Assembly: GCA_035944135.1 (NCBI GenBank) | Contig: DASZBM010000007.1 | Coordinates: 62,001 to 126,000, forward strand | Reading direction: 5' to 3' | From: Acidobacteriaceae bacterium | GTDB taxonomy: Bacteria > Acidobacteriota > Terriglobia > Terriglobales > Acidobacteriaceae | Length of the DNA stretch: 64,000 bases | In this document: piece after piece, positions 42,434-51,380 of the stretch | Layout of the letters: each line of letters starts with the position of its first letter | Position numbering within the stretch: position 1 is the first letter of the stretch | Notes under the pieces: generated by a model | Seen by the model: only the letters and a program-made list of their open reading frames with translations | What the model was told of the DNA's origin: nothing | Database searches by the model: none | Made by a program: the position numbers and the translations under genes

Positions 42434-44260
42434 TTAGTGCTGCTGCGGCGGAGCAGGCTTGCCGTCATCCGGCGGAGGCACCTGCGCATTGGGGTAGAGA
42501 TTTGGAATCGGCGCCGAGAGCTCATGCTCGCGCTCCGGGTGCGGGAAAGGCTTACGCGGCATCATCGCGTCGCGCTGGCTCGTGTTCCACAGGAAGATTG
42601 CCTCGACGATCGCTGACTGCTCAAGGTCAGCCTGGTGCAGCCGGTCGAACGTGTCCATGTCCGAGTGGTGCGTGCGTGTCTCGTAGTCCATCGGATCCTG
42701 GATGAATTGGAAGCCTGGCAGGCCGACAGCATCGAAGCTCAGGTGGTCCGTGCCGCCGGTGTTCCGGTAGCTGATCGTCGTCACGCCAAGATCCCGGAGC
42801 GGCGCGATCCACTGTGCAAAGATCGGGCCAATCGGGAAGTTCTCCTGCGTGTACACGCCTCGAACTTTACCGGTGCCGTTGTCGAGGTTGTAGTAGGCGT
42901 CCAGCGTCTCCCACTCCTTCGTTGTCGTCAGGGGACCGCGCTCGCGCCGCATGAATGCTGGCAGACCGCTCGTGTCAGGATGCGCGGGCTCGGCGAAGGT
43001 GCCGAAGTGCTGCTTCACGTAACCCTGCGATCCGTACAGACCTTCTTCTTCTCCGGACCACAGCGCAATGCGAATCGTCCGGCGCGGGTGAACGTCCAGC
43101 GCCTTCAGGATCCGGACAGCCTCCATCGCGACAATCGTGCCCGCGCCGTTGTCGGTCGCTCCCGTGCCTGAAATCCAGCTGTCGAGATGGCCGCCGACCA
43201 TTACCACCTGGTCCTTCAATTTCGGATCGGTTCCCGGAATCTCCGCGACGGTGTCGAATCCGTGCTCGTGATCGCCAGTGATCTTTGTGTCAATGTTCAC
43301 CTCGAGCGTGACCGGCACATGGGCCTCGGCGAGATGCGCGAGCCGGTTGTAGTGCTCGATCATCATCACGGCGTTCGGAATCTTGACCGCGTTCTCCGGC
43401 TTCTGCGCATCGCGAACAAGGTTTGCGCCGTTGTCGTCGAAGATGATGCCGGTGCCGCCTCCATCGCCGCCATCGCGTGTGGGCGTGATGATCGCAATCA
43501 CGCCTTCATCGCTAAACAATTTCAAAGCCTGCTGACGCAACCGCAGCAGACGGGTGCGCTCGGCCATGCGCTGCTCAATTGTCTGTGGCGGGCCAGCCTG
43601 CGCACGCCGTGGGCCCTGCTGCTCCGCGCTTTCCATGTCCTTCAACTCTTCATCGGTGTAGCGATGAAACAGCGGCTCAGTGATGTCCGGCGTCGGCCGC
43701 ATAGCGCCCAGCAGAACGATCTTCCCCTTCAGCTTGCCCTTCCACTTGTTCAGATCGGCAGCATCCGTCAGCACGACGTACGCAATCTCGCCCGTGACGG
43801 CGCCGTTCGTCGCCGGAGACCACGGCGCGGCCTGCATCCACAGCGGCTCAGGATCCGGCGAGACCATGCGCGCCCAGGTGTTGATCTGCTGCCACCCCAT
43901 GCCGAAGTCGCCCCAGTCCTCCAGGTGCGCGTTCGAAAGGCCGATGGCGGTCAGCGTATCGCGCGTCCACTCGTTCGCCTTCTTCATGTTTGGCGAGCCG
44001 GTCAGGCGCGGCCCAATCCCGTTCGCCAGCGCATCGCCGAACTGCATCACCTTGCCGTGCTGGAAGCCCTCCTCGCGGATGCGGGCATACATGTTCAGAT
44101 CAATGTCTTCCGTCGCCGGCTGCGGTCCGTAGTAGCTCGGAACAGGCTTCTCGGCAGCTTCCGGAGCCGCAGACCGCTTCTTCTGGGCATGGGCGGAGCA
44201 ACACAGGATGAGAGCGGCCGCGCAGGCGGTCACGGCCGAAGAACAGCGCACGAAGGACAT
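42434..44260 (-). CDS. Secreted M28-family metallopeptidase
   Basis: A 608-residue exopeptidase. A Sec signal peptide (VTACAAALILCCSAHAQ) is followed by a domain with an inserted PA-like region (about 130-310: GEIAYVVLTDAADLNKWKGK, then RLRQQALKLFSDEGVIAIIT). The M28 zinc core is MVGGHLDSWISGTGATDNGAG (His and Asp ligands, about 355-375), IALWSGEEEGLYGSQGYVK (catalytic Glu and metal Glu) and GTDHLSFDAVGLPGFQFI (His ligand). It is expected to release N-terminal amino acids from peptides in the periplasm or outside. A flexible His/Pro-rich C-terminus is present. A ribosome-site match, AGGAGTTTGC, precedes the start. Confidence 0.93.
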   Translation of the reverse strand: MSFVRCSSAVTACAAALILCCSAHAQKKRSAAPEAAEKPVPSYYGPQPATEDIDLNMYARIREEGFQHGKVMQFGDALANGIGPRLTGSPNMKKANEWTRDTLTAIGLSNAHLEDWGDFGMGWQQINTWARMVSPDPEPLWMQAAPWSPATNGAVTGEIAYVVLTDAADLNKWKGKLKGKIVLLGAMRPTPDITEPLFHRYTDEELKDMESAEQQGPRRAQAGPPQTIEQRMAERTRLLRLRQQALKLFSDEGVIAIITPTRDGGDGGGTGIIFDDNGANLVRDAQKPENAVKIPNAVMMIEHYNRLAHLAEAHVPVTLEVNIDTKITGDHEHGFDTVAEIPGTDPKLKDQVVMVGGHLDSWISGTGATDNGAGTIVAMEAVRILKALDVHPRRTIRIALWSGEEEGLYGSQGYVKQHFGTFAEPAHPDTSGLPAFMRRERGPLTTTKEWETLDAYYNLDNGTGKVRGVYTQENFPIGPIFAQWIAPLRDLGVTTISYRNTGGTDHLSFDAVGLPGFQFIQDPMDYETRTHHSDMDTFDRLHQADLEQSAIVEAIFLWNTSQRDAMMPRKPFPHPEREHELSAPIPNLYPNAQVPPPDDGKPAPPQQH

Positions 44261-44363
44261 CTAGCAAACTCCTGGAGGTGCAGTGAAGATGGAAATCTTG
44301 CAGATGAGGAGTTTACGTGGTGCCTTGGAAAAAGTCTCGGAAAACCTGAGGATGCTCTGTGGC

Positions 44364-44678
44364 TTAGCTCTGCTGCGCGTGGCGGCGGCGCATCCGGCGG
44401 GCATACAGGAAGCCGAGATAGCTGAGCGCCGCGATCAACACAACCACCCCAACCGGGAAACCGACATCGCGGTAGGCGATTGCGAAGTCCGGATTGTGCC
44501 CGCTGGAAATGCGGTAAACCAGCAGTGTCATGATGCTGAAAAACGTAGTCGCAAAAAACGCTGCAAAACCCGTCGCCATTCCCATCAAAAGCGAAGAAAA
44601 CCAGCCAAGATCGCCAAGCGGAATGCCGAGGAAGACGCCTTCGCGGCGCGCGCGCGCAACATCGTGAATACTTTCCAT
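44364..44678 (-). CDS. Small two-helix membrane protein
   Basis: A 104-residue protein starting at ATG 44678. Two transmembrane helices lie at about 28-50 (WFSSLLMGMATGFAAFFATTFF, then SIMTLLVYR) and about 75-97 (VGVVVLIAALSYLGFLYA), ending in RRMRRRHAQQ on the cytoplasmic side. The upstream frame to 44912 is rejected as it overlaps the divergent gene. The start codon is only 19 bases from that of the gene at 44698, on the other strand. It is conserved in look, but I know no name for it. Confidence 0.7.
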   Translation of the reverse strand: MESIHDVARARREGVFLGIPLGDLGWFSSLLMGMATGFAAFFATTFFSIMTLLVYRISSGHNPDFAIAYRDVGFPVGVVVLIAALSYLGFLYARRMRRRHAQQS

Positions 44679-44697
44679 CTCAAGTAGAATAAACCTG

Positions 44698-45633
44698 ATG
44701 GCAGAAGGCCTGCAGGGCGTACTAACAACCAACACAGTTCGGCGCGAGGAACTGGTGCGGGCGGCCCAGGTGGCCCGCGAGGCAGAGGTGCGGCAGTCGG
44801 CTAACGGCCTGCGTTTTGCTACATTTGGCGAGACTGGTGTCCCGGGTACCGATCTCGATCGCATGCTCGAAGCCGTCCCGCCGGCCATCGGCGCGGCCCT
44901 GGGAGCGAACACCTACTACTTTGTGCCGCTGGCTCTGCGAGAGTCCCCCGAGCCGGGTCAAGCGGATGAACCGGAAGGTTTCGCAAAGAAAGCCTCACAG
45001 TCTCCGGAGCTGGCCATGGTGGCGCGCGCCTGGACCGACGAGCTCGGCGAGTCGGCGATCTGTCACCGCAATGTGGAGCTCGGCAGCGGCCACCGTGGCG
45101 TCTTCATCTCGACCCGCCTGATGGGCGACCGCTTCGCCCTGAGCTTTGAGTTCTTCATCAACGTCGCGCACGCGTTCGTCGATGCTGCAGGTGTCCCCGA
45201 GAGCTTCGCGGCGCTGGCCTGGCAGCAGGCAATCGACGGTGTCCGCGGCGAGACCAGCCTCGACGCCTGGGAGTCGCGCAATCTCGCTTTCGGCCGCGAG
45301 CCCAACGCAAACGGCGACGAACCCAAACGGCGCATCCAGACCTACACCGCAAAGTCGCGGCCATTTTCGACCGGGAACGCGCCAGCCTCCGCTTCAGCCC
45401 AGCCGGTCATCGATGAGAAGGAGCGCGGAATCTACCTGGAAGCGGCGTTCTCCGATGCCGTGGCCATCTACCTGCTCTCCTTGGCACTCGACTTCGACTA
45501 CTCCGAGCTGCGTGAGCGCGAGTACCCGCTTCTGGCCCCGGCAGCTCTCGCGGCGCGCCTCAAGCTGGTAGCCGAGCTTTTCCCGCCGAACCAAGGCTAT
45601 CAATTCAGCGTCCGCTATCGCCGGCGCGCCTGA
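44698..45633 (+). CDS. Unknown conserved cytoplasmic protein
   Basis: A 311-residue soluble protein without signal peptide or membrane helix. It is rich in Ala/Glu helices and includes the segment VPLALRESPEPGQADEPEGF, a disordered linker about two thirds along (PFSTGNAPASASAQPV), and RGIYLEAAFSDAVAIYLLSL near the C-terminus. I recognise no fold. A TAGAAT element (44685-44690) stands only seven bases before the ATG, which could mean a leaderless transcript. It is transcribed away from the small membrane protein at 44678 and toward the PhyH gene (107 bases). No function is assigned. Confidence 0.65.
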   Translation: MAEGLQGVLTTNTVRREELVRAAQVAREAEVRQSANGLRFATFGETGVPGTDLDRMLEAVPPAIGAALGANTYYFVPLALRESPEPGQADEPEGFAKKASQSPELAMVARAWTDELGESAICHRNVELGSGHRGVFISTRLMGDRFALSFEFFINVAHAFVDAAGVPESFAALAWQQAIDGVRGETSLDAWESRNLAFGREPNANGDEPKRRIQTYTAKSRPFSTGNAPASASAQPVIDEKERGIYLEAAFSDAVAIYLLSLALDFDYSELREREYPLLAPAALAARLKLVAELFPPNQGYQFSVRYRRRA

Positions 45634-45740
45634 CACCGCGCTGTTCCTTAGCCCCTGCATGTAAACCGTCAGATACCGGTTTCATCTGGATTTTCGTCTT
45701 CATTCACGACTATGATGTTGTTCTGACGGAGGGAATCACC

Positions 45741-46652
45741 ATGGCTGCCGTGGCATCGCTTCCTGAGTTGTGGTCCTGCGGAATCCATCTGGATGACGAA
45801 TACGTCGGCCTGATGCGAGAGACTCAGAGCACCGCGTCGATCGCCCATTTGCAGGAACAGATGCAGACCGACGGCTACCTTCTGCTGCGTGGCCTGCTTG
45901 ACCCGCAAAAGGTTCTCGCCGCGCGACGCCGCGTAATGCAGCAACTCTCCGACGCCGGCCAGCTCGACCCCGAGAAGCCGATGATGGACGGAGTTCCCCG
46001 CCCCGGCGCAAAGCTGTACTTCCAGCCCGAGCTCGCGCAGAAGAACAACCCCGAGCTGCAGGAGCTGCTCTACGCCGAAGACGGCGAGCTGATGTCCTTC
46101 TTCCATCGTTTCCTCGGCGGCGCCGTGCGTCACTTTGACTTCACATGGTTGCGCTGTATCTCGCCTGGCCCTGGCACGCCGTCGCATTGCGACATCGTCT
46201 ACATGGGCCGCGGCACGCGCCGCCTCTACACCGCATGGGTCCCGCTTGGAAAAGCCGACTTCGAAACCGGCGGCCTGATGGTCTTGGAGGGCAGCCACAC
46301 CAACGCCCGCTTGCAGCAGACCTACGGACAGCGCGACGTTGACAGCTATTGCGAGAACCGCACAGAAGACAAGGCGCGCACCTCCAATGGCTACAACGGC
46401 TTCCTCTCGCCCGACTCAAACAAGGTCCGCCGTCAGCTTGGCGAGCGTTGGCTTGTCGCGGAATACCAACCAGGCGACGCGGTCGTCTTCTGCATGGATT
46501 TAGTCCATGGTGGATTGGACAACCGCTCCAATCGCCTGCGCCTGTCCTCCGATTCGCGCTACCAACTCGCCAGCGAGCCTGTAGACGAGCGCTGGATCGG
46601 CGAAAACCCGCCCGGCCACGGCTCTGCAGGCAAGCGCGGGCGCGTTTGTTGA
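45741..46652 (+). CDS. Phytanoyl-CoA dioxygenase family protein
   Basis: A 303-residue Fe(II)/2-oxoglutarate dioxygenase of the PhyH type. The jelly-roll metal triad is His 149 and Asp 151 (SHCDIVY) and His 256 (DLVHGGLDN). An Arg at about 265-267 (NRLRLSS) is the 2-oxoglutarate anchor. LQEQMQTDGYLLLRGLLDP at about 37-55 is the usual N-terminal segment, and ETGGLMVLEGSH is the conserved loop. The fold suggests hydroxylation of a small molecule or lipid; the substrate is not known. GGAGGGAATCACC precedes the ATG. Lys/Arg-rich residues end the chain. It converges on ruvA. Confidence 0.88.
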   Translation: MAAVASLPELWSCGIHLDDEYVGLMRETQSTASIAHLQEQMQTDGYLLLRGLLDPQKVLAARRRVMQQLSDAGQLDPEKPMMDGVPRPGAKLYFQPELAQKNNPELQELLYAEDGELMSFFHRFLGGAVRHFDFTWLRCISPGPGTPSHCDIVYMGRGTRRLYTAWVPLGKADFETGGLMVLEGSHTNARLQQTYGQRDVDSYCENRTEDKARTSNGYNGFLSPDSNKVRRQLGERWLVAEYQPGDAVVFCMDLVHGGLDNRSNRLRLSSDSRYQLASEPVDERWIGENPPGHGSAGKRGRVC

Positions 46653-46662
46653 GCAGCTACAA

Positions 46663-47259
46663 CTAGCGCACCGCAGACATCGACGCCCGGAACAGCTTCT
46701 CGAAATCCCCCGCTACCGCGCTGTCCTTCGCCGCGGCTTCGACCGCCTTCTGCGCCACCGGCCGCGGATAGCCCAGGTTCACCAGCGCGGACAACACATC
46801 ATCCGCCACCGCCCCGAGCGACGGCGCCGCAGTCTGCTGCGGGGCGACGCCCGTCATGTCGTCCAGCTTGTCCTTCAGCTCCAGCACCACGCGCTCCGCG
46901 GTCTTCTTCCCGATCCCTGGAATCTTCGTCAGCGTCGCATGGTCTCCACCGCGAATGGCTCCCACCAGCCGCTCAGCCGAAATCCCGCTGAGAACCGTCA
47001 GCGCCAGCTTCGGCCCAATCCCCGAGATCGTCAGCAGCTTCTCGAACAGCCGCTTCTCCGTCAGTTCGGAGAACCCGAACAGCGCCAGCGCATCCTCGCG
47101 CACATGGGTATGCACATGCAGCTTCGCCTCCGCCCCTTGGTCGCCGAGGTCCGTGAACGTCGTCACCGAGATGGCGAGCTCATAACCAACGCCGTTGCAA
47201 TCAAGAATGACCGAGCTGGGCGACTTCGAAAGAATCTGTCCGCGAAGATGTGCAATCAC
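46663..47259 (-). CDS. ruvA: Holliday junction DNA helicase subunit RuvA
   Basis: A 198-residue protein, the normal RuvA length. It has an OB-fold N-terminal domain (MIAHLRGQILSKSPSSVIL, then GVGYELAISVTTF), two helix-hairpin-helix motifs (LTISGIGPKLALTVLSGI, about 70-87; LTKIPGIGKKTAERVVLELK, about 107-126), and a C-terminal domain III (ALVNLGYPRPVAQKAVEAAA) that contacts RuvB. It holds four-way junctions for RuvB-driven branch migration. It is the last gene of the accD-methyltransferase-folC-acyltransferase-ruvA operon, 17 bases behind the acyltransferase. Confidence 0.97.
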   Translation of the reverse strand: MIAHLRGQILSKSPSSVILDCNGVGYELAISVTTFTDLGDQGAEAKLHVHTHVREDALALFGFSELTEKRLFEKLLTISGIGPKLALTVLSGISAERLVGAIRGGDHATLTKIPGIGKKTAERVVLELKDKLDDMTGVAPQQTAAPSLGAVADDVLSALVNLGYPRPVAQKAVEAAAKDSAVAGDFEKLFRASMSAVR

Positions 47260-47276
47260 GAATGCGATTGTATCGG

Positions 47277-48101
47277 CTAGCCGTGGTGCGCGACGTACGT
47301 CTCATGAATCACCGCCCGCAGCCGCTTTGTCAGTGCATCCGCATCCCGTGTCGTCAGCCCGGCCGTCGAGATCGGCTCTCCGATCACCAGCTTCAACGGC
47401 CGCGGCCGCAGCGTGTAGGTGTGAATCGGCAGCAGCTCATATGTTCCGATCAACGTCAGTGGCACCAGCGGCACCTGCGCCTTGATCGCCATCCATGCCG
47501 CGCCCGACACCATCGGCTTCAGCTCGCCGGTAGCCGAGCGCCCACCCTCCGGAAACAGCATCAGCGGCATACCTGCTTCCAGCGTCTTCACCCCGCGCAT
47601 CAGGCTCGCCACACCCGCGCGCGCCGAGCTCTGATCAATCGGCACCTGTCCCGACCTCTGGAGATACCACCCAATGAACGGCAGCTTCCACAACGACGCC
47701 TTCGCCAGAATCCGGAACTGAAACGGCAGCTTCGCAAACAGCATTGGCGTGTCGTAATAGCTCAGATGATTCGACGCATACACCGCCAGCGGCCGGTGGC
47801 TGCCTTCGCGCCGCAGCGGCTGCAGCCTCTCCATCCCCTCGACTACAACCGGTGACAGCGCAACTCGCAGCAGCACCCGCGCCCACACTCGCGCGATATC
47901 GTGCTGCTGTCGGCCGGACCTGTCCCAAAGGCCCGCAACCAGCGAGATGGACCCGAAGAACGCCGTTGCGACCCCAATCAGAGGCCACACAAGCAGGTAC
48001 GTCAGCCAGCGAAGCCCGACGCCCACAACCTTGCGCGGAGCTTCGGTCGCCGCGACGTGCTCTTCCGGCTGCAGGAATTCGTTGGACGGCATCTGCTCCA
48101 T
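47277..48101 (-). CDS. 1-acylglycerol-3-phosphate acyltransferase (PlsC-like)
   Basis: A 274-residue membrane-associated acyltransferase. An N-terminal hydrophobic segment (about 25-55, TYLLVWPLIGVATAFFGSI) is followed by the catalytic H-x4-D motif NHLSYYD (about 115), FPEGGRSATGEL (glycerol-phosphate-binding motif) and VPLVPLTLIGTYELLP. It transfers an acyl chain to lysophosphatidic acid in phospholipid synthesis; another acyl acceptor is possible. It lies one base after folC and 17 bases before ruvA, on the same strand. The co-location with accD links malonyl-CoA supply and lipid assembly in one transcript. Confidence 0.92.
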   Translation of the reverse strand: MEQMPSNEFLQPEEHVAATEAPRKVVGVGLRWLTYLLVWPLIGVATAFFGSISLVAGLWDRSGRQQHDIARVWARVLLRVALSPVVVEGMERLQPLRREGSHRPLAVYASNHLSYYDTPMLFAKLPFQFRILAKASLWKLPFIGWYLQRSGQVPIDQSSARAGVASLMRGVKTLEAGMPLMLFPEGGRSATGELKPMVSGAAWMAIKAQVPLVPLTLIGTYELLPIHTYTLRPRPLKLVIGEPISTAGLTTRDADALTKRLRAVIHETYVAHHG

Positions 48102-48102
48102 C

Positions 48103-49530
48103 TTATTGTGACCGGGCGAGCAGTTGAGCGCGAATCTCCGCCACCAGGAACAGCGAGCCGGTCGCCACGATCACACCCTCTGCCGGCGTGATCGTCTCCG
48201 CCTGCCGGATCGCACTGGCTGCATCCGGCGCGCTCACGGCGAGAATCTCCAGCCGCTCGGCTACAGCAAGGATCTCCTCCACGCGCGCCGCGCGTGGGCT
48301 GTCGATATGCGTGACCAGGATATGGTCGCGGCCGCGTGTCGGGTCAGCAGAGGACGCGTCAAATAGCGGGAACAGAATCTGCGCCATCTCGGCAATCGGT
48401 TTGTCCGCAAGGCACGAGAAGATCAACGTTCGTGGCATCTCCTCCGCAAGCTGCGAAAGCGCAGCCCGCAGCGCCCACGCACCGGCAGGGTTATGCGCAA
48501 CATCCAGCAGAACCGGCGCATGCCCCGCGGAGGATCGAATCCATTCCAGCCGTCCCGGCCATTGCGTCTTGCGAATCCCCTCCTCAATGGCTTCGTTCGA
48601 GATCTCAATCCTATGATTCGCTCGAAGTTCCAGCGCAGCCGCAATCGCGAGCGCCAGGTTCCGCTGCTGATGTTGCCCCGCCAGCGGGGAATCCACGTGA
48701 ATTACTTTGCCATCAATGGATATCGCATACTTGTTGCGCCAGGGCGAGTCCGGAGATGCTTTGATATCAATAGAATCGCTGACCGTGCCCAGATAGCCTC
48801 GCGGCGGCAGGCAACGCGATGCATCCACACCGCGAACATTGAGTGCTACAGCCGCTTCGCCGATAGCCGCATTGGCCTCAGGATGTTGTGACAGCGTGAC
48901 CAGCACACCATCCTGCCGCAAAATCCCAGCCTTCTCTGTGGCAATCGATCTCAGCGTGTTCCCCAGGAACTCAACATGATCCAGGCCAATGTCCGTGATA
49001 ATCGACACCATCGGCTCAACAACGTTGGTCGCATCGAGTCGGCCGCCCAGCCCAACCTCGAGCACGGCGATATCAATTCGTTGCTCCGCGTAGAAGCAGA
49101 ACGCAATCGCAGTCAGAAGCTCGAAAAAGCTCGGCGGATAGGGAAGCTCGCCTTCATTCACGAGCTTCGCCGCCGTCTCATCCACGAGCGTAAACAGAAG
49201 CGCGAAATCAGCGTCGGAGATCTCAGTAAGCTGCGATGGATTGCCGGTCGAGAGCCGAATGCGCTCGTTCACGCGCAAGAGGTGCGGCGATGTATAAAGC
49301 CCGGTGCGCAGGCCGGCTGCGTTCAGGATCGAGGCCAGCGTCGCGGCCGTTGAGCCCTTGCCGTTCGTGCCCGCGATCAGCACGGAGCGAAACCCGCGAT
49401 GCGGATCGCCGAGCGCGTGCAGCAGTATACGAATGTGTTCCAGCGACCACTTGCGCGGCACACCGGCTTTGCCTGTGCGGAGCTCGGGACCCATCGTCGC
49501 CAGCCGCGCCAGCACTTCGTCGTAGGTCAT
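48103..49530 (-). CDS. folC: Folylpolyglutamate/dihydrofolate synthase
   Basis: A 475-residue Mur-ligase-fold enzyme (usual length 420-450). The P-loop is VLIAGTNGKGSTAATLASIL (about 47-66), followed by TGLYTSPHLLRVNERIRLS, the family motif for the Mg/substrate loop. The core has FELLTAIAFCFYAEQRIDIA, then LEVGLGGRLDATNVV. The C-terminal Rossmann-like domain has LLDVAHNPAGAWALRAAL. The enzyme adds glutamate to folates and may also make dihydrofolate. Its ATG overlaps the stop of the methyltransferase by four bases (ATGA). accD-folC adjacency is known in many bacteria; here a methyltransferase gene is placed between them. Confidence 0.96.
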   Translation of the reverse strand: MTYDEVLARLATMGPELRTGKAGVPRKWSLEHIRILLHALGDPHRGFRSVLIAGTNGKGSTAATLASILNAAGLRTGLYTSPHLLRVNERIRLSTGNPSQLTEISDADFALLFTLVDETAAKLVNEGELPYPPSFFELLTAIAFCFYAEQRIDIAVLEVGLGGRLDATNVVEPMVSIITDIGLDHVEFLGNTLRSIATEKAGILRQDGVLVTLSQHPEANAAIGEAAVALNVRGVDASRCLPPRGYLGTVSDSIDIKASPDSPWRNKYAISIDGKVIHVDSPLAGQHQQRNLALAIAAALELRANHRIEISNEAIEEGIRKTQWPGRLEWIRSSAGHAPVLLDVAHNPAGAWALRAALSQLAEEMPRTLIFSCLADKPIAEMAQILFPLFDASSADPTRGRDHILVTHIDSPRAARVEEILAVAERLEILAVSAPDAASAIRQAETITPAEGVIVATGSLFLVAEIRAQLLARSQ

Positions 49531-50408
49531 TTGTTCATTGTCTCGCGAGCTGCCCCGACCTGCGCATGACACAGCCGCCCCGCACGCCCACGCAGATGCA
49601 GTCCGTCTTTGCGGCCGGCAAGATACCGCGCATTGAGCGCCGGCGAATCGAGATCTTCAACCACTGCCAGGTTGTAACGAGCCAGCTCCTCGGCGAGCGA
49701 CTCTGGCGTGAAGAAGATCTGGAAGGGTTCACCCGCCTGCGCCAATCGAGCGGAGAGCGAATCGAGCATTAGCTGCTCAACCGGCGGCAGCGCCTCGCGC
49801 GGAAGTGAGTAATCGAACACCAGGCTTGACCCCGCAGGCAAGCGGCCGAGAACACGTGCACTCGCAGCGAATGCCTCCGCCGTGAGATACGGCACAACAC
49901 CAAGCCATGCAATCGCTGTAGGCACATTGAAATCGAAGCCGGCATGCAAAAGCTGCTGTCGAAGCGACTGACGCTCGAAATCTACCGGAACAAAATGCAG
50001 GTTATCCGGAACCGTCAGCTCCGCCGCAGTCAGCAGTTCGCGCTTCCAGGATTGCGTCGCAGGATGGTCGACCTCGAACACGCGAAGATTCGAAAAAGGG
50101 TTGCGGAGCGCGAACGTATCAAGCCCGGCACCGAGAATCAACGCTTGCTGCACGCCTTGCTCGCGAACGCCATCAGCCAGCACATCCTCTGCAAACCGCG
50201 CGCGGCACACCATAAACGCTCGCATCGCGGCGGAGAACGGTTTACGCGATGCTGCCGGTGTGCGCTGCAGCTCGAGCCGAATCTCCGGCGGCAGAATCCT
50301 GACTGCGAAGGGATCTTCGAAGACAAGCGGGCGTTCGTCGTGGAGCTGGTGCGCCGCGCGCCGCATGGCCACACGAAGCGCGGTGCGTGAAGGCCGTGCC
50401 TCGTCCAC
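49527..50408 (-). CDS. Leucine carboxyl methyltransferase-like SAM methyltransferase
   Basis: A 293-residue enzyme of the LCM/TIGR00027 family. The SAM-binding block is VQQALILGAGLDTFALRNPF (about 86-105), followed by RVFEVDHPATQSWKRELL and FVPVDFERQSLRQQL. FDYSLPREALPPVEQ and the LAEELARYNLAVVED helix match the family layout. Members methylate the carboxyl group of small molecules or polyketide-like products. The substrate is unknown. The gene is packed between accD (2-base gap) and folC (ATGA overlap), so it is co-expressed with fatty-acid and folate functions. Confidence 0.87.
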   Translation of the reverse strand: MDEARPSRTALRVAMRRAAHQLHDERPLVFEDPFAVRILPPEIRLELQRTPAASRKPFSAAMRAFMVCRARFAEDVLADGVREQGVQQALILGAGLDTFALRNPFSNLRVFEVDHPATQSWKRELLTAAELTVPDNLHFVPVDFERQSLRQQLLHAGFDFNVPTAIAWLGVVPYLTAEAFAASARVLGRLPAGSSLVFDYSLPREALPPVEQLMLDSLSARLAQAGEPFQIFFTPESLAEELARYNLAVVEDLDSPALNARYLAGRKDGLHLRGRAGRLCHAQVGAARETMNK

Positions 50409-50410
50409 TG

Positions 50411-51310
50411 CTAATCGGCTGCGGCGGCGGTCGTGTCCGCGGGAGCTGCGCTTTCCAGTTCCACAACCTCGCGGTGGCTCATCCAGTCGATCGCATTCGC
50501 AAGATACGCCTTAAGCTCTTTGCGCGACACAATCGCATCCAGGAATCCGTGCTCCAGAAGGAACTCCGAGCGTTGGAATCCCTCAGGCAGCTTCTGCCGG
50601 ATTGTCTGCTCAATCACGCGCGGCCCGGCGAAGCCGATCAGCGCGCCCGGTTCCGCAATATTCAGATCGCCTAGCATCGCAAAACTGGCTGTCACGCCGC
50701 CAGTTGTCGGGTCGGTCATCAGCGAGATGTAGGGAATCCGTGCTTCGTCCAGCTTCGCCAGGGCAGCAGAGATCTTGGCAAGCTGCATAAGCGAGGCGAT
50801 GCCCTCCATCATGCGCGCGCCGCCAGACGCTGACACGATAATCAGCGGTGTGCGGCTCTCCAAAGCGCGGTCTACGGCGCGTGCAATGGTTTCGCCCACC
50901 ACCGCGCCCATCGATCCGCCAATAAAGCTGTACTCCATCGCGGAGACAACGACATCCAGCCCATTGATCTTGCCAACCGCATTCACGATGGCGTCATTCA
51001 GGCCGGTCTTCTTCTGCGCCTGTTGCAGGCGTGCCTTGTATGGCTTCAGATCAGAAAAGTTGAGCGGGTCGGTCGAGCGCAGGTCGCCGTCCACAAGCTC
51101 ATAGCCGGGGTCAAGAAGCATCTCGATCCGTTCACGCGCGCCTATCTTGAAATGATTGCTGCAGTAAGGACAAACCTGCAGGTTAGCCTCAAGGTCCGCA
51201 TTCCAGATGGGCTTGCCGCATTGCGGGCACTTGGTCCAGAGCCCCTCCGTTCGAACCTCGTGGTCGGAGGGCGGGACAATCTCGTGTTCGTCGCGCTTGA
51301 ACCAGGTCAT
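50411..51310 (-). CDS. accD: Acetyl-CoA carboxylase carboxyltransferase subunit beta
   Basis: A 299-residue protein. It has an N-terminal zinc ribbon (KCPQCGKPIWNADLEANL, then VCPYCSNHFKIGARER), the crotonase-fold carboxyltransferase core (MEYSFIGGSMGAVVGETIAR, then ASGGARMMEGIASLMQLAKI) and TDPTTGGVTASFAMLGDL. GLDAIVSRKELK-type sequence near the C-terminus matches the family end. With AccA it transfers CO2 from biotin to acetyl-CoA, giving malonyl-CoA for fatty acids and, here, also for the type III polyketide synthase. ATG 51310 has AAGGAGCC 6-13 bases upstream; longer frames to 51685 run into non-coding sequence. It is the first gene of the five-gene operon. Confidence 0.96.
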   Translation of the reverse strand: MTWFKRDEHEIVPPSDHEVRTEGLWTKCPQCGKPIWNADLEANLQVCPYCSNHFKIGARERIEMLLDPGYELVDGDLRSTDPLNFSDLKPYKARLQQAQKKTGLNDAIVNAVGKINGLDVVVSAMEYSFIGGSMGAVVGETIARAVDRALESRTPLIIVSASGGARMMEGIASLMQLAKISAALAKLDEARIPYISLMTDPTTGGVTASFAMLGDLNIAEPGALIGFAGPRVIEQTIRQKLPEGFQRSEFLLEHGFLDAIVSRKELKAYLANAIDWMSHREVVELESAAPADTTAAAAD

Positions 51311-51380
51311 CGATCGGCTCCTTGGTCGGCTGGATGCCCATCTGAGATTGTAACGCCATGGGCGAAGTAGGAGCTGACGA

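Noticed and set aside
43187-44425. 412-codon frame opposite the M28 peptidase
   Set aside because: It is antisense to clear zinc-peptidase motifs and rich in Arg, His and Leu with no domain.
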